From: DASZHC01 sp035938215
GTDB taxonomy: Bacteria > Verrucomicrobiota > Verrucomicrobiia > Chthoniobacterales > JAFAMB01
Assembly: GCA_035938215.1 (NCBI GenBank)
Contig: DASZHC010000152.1
Span: forward strand, 1-7,511
Direction of reading: 5' to 3'
DNA length: 7,511 nt
Below, piece after piece: positions 5,791 to 7,511 of this stretch. The position numbers were made by a program, and so were the translations under genes. The notes beneath the pieces were generated by a model. The model saw nothing but the letters and a program-made list of their open reading frames with translations, did not search any database and was not told the origin of the DNA. Numbering within the stretch: position 1 is the stretch's first letter; each line of letters opens with the position of its first letter.

Positions 5791-5830
5791 CTGAGTGTCA
5801 GTATCAGCTGAGGAGCCCAGCTTTTACCGG
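5776..5830. other. three-way-junction fold, possible structured RNA or terminator
   Basis: Three perfect stems nest cleanly. CCGGTAA (5776-5782) pairs with TTACCGG (5824-5830), and a G-T wobble 5783/5823 extends it. Inside are CTGAC/GTCAG (5787-5791, 5797-5801, loop TGAGT) and AGCTG/CAGCT (5806-5810, 5818-5822, loop AGGAGCC). Only two 4-nt joiners (one base shorter if the wobble forms) are left unpaired. The third stem is followed by TTTT (5822-5825), so on the + strand it could be a weak intrinsic terminator for the toxin-antitoxin transcript. The cruciform-like symmetry also suits a repeat or recombination site. Confidence 0.4.
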
Positions 5831-5956
5831 TATCCGCGGATTTATCATTAGTTAATACCCTTAGGTCTCGCTGGTCTTAATTAGACGCCGCCTTGCCAGT
5901 GGGACTGCATGGAGCCCGTCCGTCTCTGAAAAAAGAACACGGATGCCAATAAGCCC

Positions 5957-6391
5957 TTAGCTTATGCGGCGATGGACCAATCGCAGCCAATGGCAGTAAT
6001 CTTTGCGCCGTGCCTGCCATCGGCTTTGCGCGAAAAACAGGCCGATGCCCGCAGCGAGTTCCAGGGCTATTCCACACACAAAAACGGCTAAGCGCCATTC
6101 TTCGGGAAGAGCCAGGCAAACAAACGGGAAGGTCGATAGGGCGATTAGAAGGATTATCAATCGCGAAATGATACGGCGCGCAGACTCCAGCCTGCGAAAC
6201 AAAAAAACTGCCCGGCTGTAATCATCCTGCGAAAAATCATGATCGCCAAATCGGTGCTCGAGTTCGCGAAAGAAACGGTCCGGAGACAGATGCGACTCCG
6301 CCCGGAACAGGTCGTCAAAGGAGGGGAGTCGCTTTGGACGATCCGAAAAATAGTCTTCGTTATTTAAATCTGCAGAAGACATGCCCGCCAT
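5957..6391 (-). CDS. two-helix membrane protein, unknown function
   Basis: From ATG 6391 the protein has 144 residues. The first 70 are polar and rich in Asp, Glu, Arg and Phe (SFDDLFRAESHLSPDRFFRELEHRF), presumably a soluble helical region. Two hydrophobic segments follow: about 75-95 (IISRLIILLIALSTFPFVCLAL) and about 101-121 (LAVFVCGIALELAAGIGLFF), separated by a short PEEWR turn. They form a helical hairpin in the inner membrane with a basic C-terminal tail (RWQARRKDYCHWLRLVHRR). By the positive-inside rule both ends would be cytoplasmic. I recognise no family. Alternative starts are ATG 6382 and TTG 6394; none has a strong ribosome binding site. It lies 84 bp downstream of the receiver gene on the same strand, so co-transcription is possible. 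Confidence 0.65.
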   Translation of the reverse strand: MAGMSSADLNNEDYFSDRPKRLPSFDDLFRAESHLSPDRFFRELEHRFGDHDFSQDDYSRAVFLFRRLESARRIISRLIILLIALSTFPFVCLALPEEWRLAVFVCGIALELAAGIGLFFAQSRWQARRKDYCHWLRLVHRRIS

Positions 6392-6475
6392 CAAATGTCA
6401 ACACCTTCGCATACCAAAGTCAAACGGGTTAGCCTGGAATTTTCACGAGCGTTTTGGCTCCTGAAATTTCCAAGG

Positions 6476-6877
6476 CTAAAGATGCTCGCGAACGATCGCA
6501 ATCAACTCATCCGGTCCGAACGGCTTATGCAACAACTCTCCCTTCGAATCGGAATCGGTGCTCGAAGGCTCGTGGTGAAGGGCTCCCGTCATAAAAAGAA
6601 CCGTAATTCCTAATTGTCGCCGGCGAATCTTTTCGGCCAGTTCAAAACCGTCAAATGAACCAGGCATTACGACATCCGTCAGAACGAGACCAATCGAATT
6701 GTCCGGATTCGATATGAGTTGCCAGGCTTCCTCTCCAGTCTGTGCAGTCATTACGCTGAAACCGTTGCGCACCAAGACCAGCCTTACATATTCCAAAAGA
6801 AACAATTCATCGTCGACGACAAGGATTGCGCGAGGAGAATTGGGGCTGTCAGGAGGCACCGTTTGGTCGATTGGCAT
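6476..6877 (-). CDS. single-domain response regulator (receiver only)
   Basis: The protein of 133 residues consists of one CheY-like receiver domain with no output domain. All key residues are present from ATG 6877: the acidic pair Asp22-Asp23 in LVVDDE, the phosphoacceptor Asp68 in LTDVVMPG, Thr97 in FMTGA and Lys118-Pro119 in LHKPF. The N-terminal 16 residues (PIDQTVPPDSPNSPR) are a loose proline-rich leader. It would be phosphorylated by a histidine kinase encoded elsewhere and pass the signal by protein contact. TTG 6883 is an alternative start adding two residues; ATG is preferred. The loop between beta5 and the Lys (HHEPSSTDSDSKGELL) is longer and more polar than in CheY, which is common in receivers from hybrid kinases. 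No kinase or chemotaxis gene is nearby. Confidence 0.9.
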   Translation of the reverse strand: MPIDQTVPPDSPNSPRAILVVDDELFLLEYVRLVLVRNGFSVMTAQTGEEAWQLISNPDNSIGLVLTDVVMPGSFDGFELAEKIRRRQLGITVLFMTGALHHEPSSTDSDSKGELLHKPFGPDELIAIVREHL

Positions 6878-7016
6878 GAACAAAGGTTCTTTACCATAGT
6901 TCGACCAATTCTCACAAGAGCGAGGCCGCTTCGCCCAATCGGCGCTGCTCCCAATGCGATCTCCAGACTCTTACACCTCGCCGGTCTGAGGCGCGTTCGT
7001 TGTCAGGTCATCGAGA
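6878..7016. other. intergenic region upstream of the receiver gene
   Basis: These 139 bp separate the receiver start from the dehydrogenase stop. I see no convincing promoter hexamers, hairpin terminator or small ORF in them. Confidence 0.3.
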
Positions 7017-7511
7017 CTACGCGATGTTCTTCACAAGTGTCGATCTGGCTCCATTTTCGTAGAAGCTGCGCAACGTATCTGAGACCTGGTTTATCAAGCC
7101 AGGTGAATTTGCCAGGTTTTCGTTGAATATTTCGGGCATGGCCAGAAGTTGCGCCGCATCTCTGCCGGCAGCCTTAGCGCGTTCCCGCAATGTCTGGGCC
7201 ATAGGATCGAGCATCGGCATTTCTTTGCCCGATTCATCTAACCCGGTGAGATAACGGAACCAAGACGCGATCGTAAAGCTCATCAGCTTTTTAGGTCCTC
7301 AGCGTTGCAGTTGCTCCTCGAGCGAGGGTAGGAGGAACTTTGGGATACCCGACGACCCATAAATTCCGATCCGAGAAAGCTGATCGCGAATCGCCGGATT
7401 CCCGAAGCGCTCTATCAATGTCTTTTTGTAATCTGTCAGATTAACGCCCGGAACTTCAGACAAAAGCGGAGTCACTTCGTCATCCATCATCTTTTCGACG
7501 AGTTTCCGGAT
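7017..7511 (-). pseudogene. mannitol/fructuronate dehydrogenase family, C-terminal part, with in-frame TGA
   Basis: The frame is open from the window edge (IRKLVEKMMDDEVTPLL...) and matches the C-terminal domain of the long-chain polyol dehydrogenase family (mannitol 2-dehydrogenase, fructuronate and altronate reductases). These are NAD(P)-dependent oxidoreductases that interconvert polyols or uronates and ketoses. Recognisable pieces in order are VPGVNLTDYKKTLIERFGNP, AIRDQLSRIG, IPKFLLPSLEEQLQR, then after the stop GPKKLMSFTIASWFRYLTG, LDPMAQTLRERA and the terminal NGARSTLVKNIA. The only lesion is TGA at 7301-7299; before and after it the frame is the same and the protein sequence continues without loss. 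Relatives have Gly there, so GGA to TGA is the likely change. About 165 codons are visible of a normal ~480-500; the NAD-binding domain and catalytic Lys lie beyond the edge. It may be a pseudogene or a sequencing error. Confidence 0.8.

Noticed and set aside
5949..5965. Hairpin ATAAGC/GCTTAT at the end of the membrane protein gene as a terminator
   Set aside because: The stem is weak, it overlaps the stop codon and no T-run follows on the - strand.
7017..7511. Alternative genetic code (TGA read as Gly) or selenocysteine
   Set aside because: TGA ends three other genes correctly, including the ATGA overlap of the toxin-antitoxin pair. No SECIS-like stem was evident by eye and Sec is not known at this site in the family.
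1..7511. CRISPR array, tRNA or rRNA genes, insertion sequence with transposase
   Set aside because: I saw no regularly spaced repeats, no tRNA cloverleaf or rRNA signature and no transposase-like protein on either strand.

Overview
The window is about 50% GC, of ordinary bacterial type. It combines surface-polysaccharide genes, a type II toxin-antitoxin pair, decayed genes and long non-coding stretches full of inverted repeats. The gene style (polysaccharide glycosyltransferase, Phd/PIN pair, orphan receiver, intergenic repeats of the 'cacggagaacacggagg' kind) reminds me of soil Verrucomicrobiota or Acidobacteriota. That is a low-confidence impression; no rRNA or marker gene is present.

Layout. 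Bases 1-279 hold no convincing gene but carry two GC-rich palindromes. Next on the + strand come a small lipoprotein (280-672) and an NAD-dependent sugar-nucleotide epimerase (804-1766). A 785-bp gene-poor stretch follows. It holds an inverted repeat on the epimerase stop codon and a roughly 158-bp imperfect palindrome with 17-bp perfect outer arms. On the - strand lie an intact GT4-like glycosyltransferase (2552-3631) and, upstream of it, a sugar-locus type methyltransferase (3801-4510) that is clearly broken by a frameshift and a nonsense codon. The epimerase, glycosyltransferase and methyltransferase look like what remains of a polysaccharide or glycan-decoration locus.

A compact Phd/YefM antitoxin and PIN-domain toxin operon (4816-5516, + strand, ATGA overlap) sits beside the decayed methyltransferase. 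A palindrome covers its start region, and an 18-nt near-identical direct repeat flanks it. After it come a doubtful small ORF and a 55-nt sequence that can fold as a three-way junction. The right side is on the - strand: a two-helix membrane protein (5957-6391), a stand-alone receiver-domain response regulator (6476-6877), and the C-terminal third of a mannitol/fructuronate-type dehydrogenase running off the window, interrupted by one in-frame TGA.

I see no clear new multi-gene defence or metabolic system. The most informative signals are the gene decay, the short repeats around the toxin-antitoxin module and the structured intergenic palindromes.
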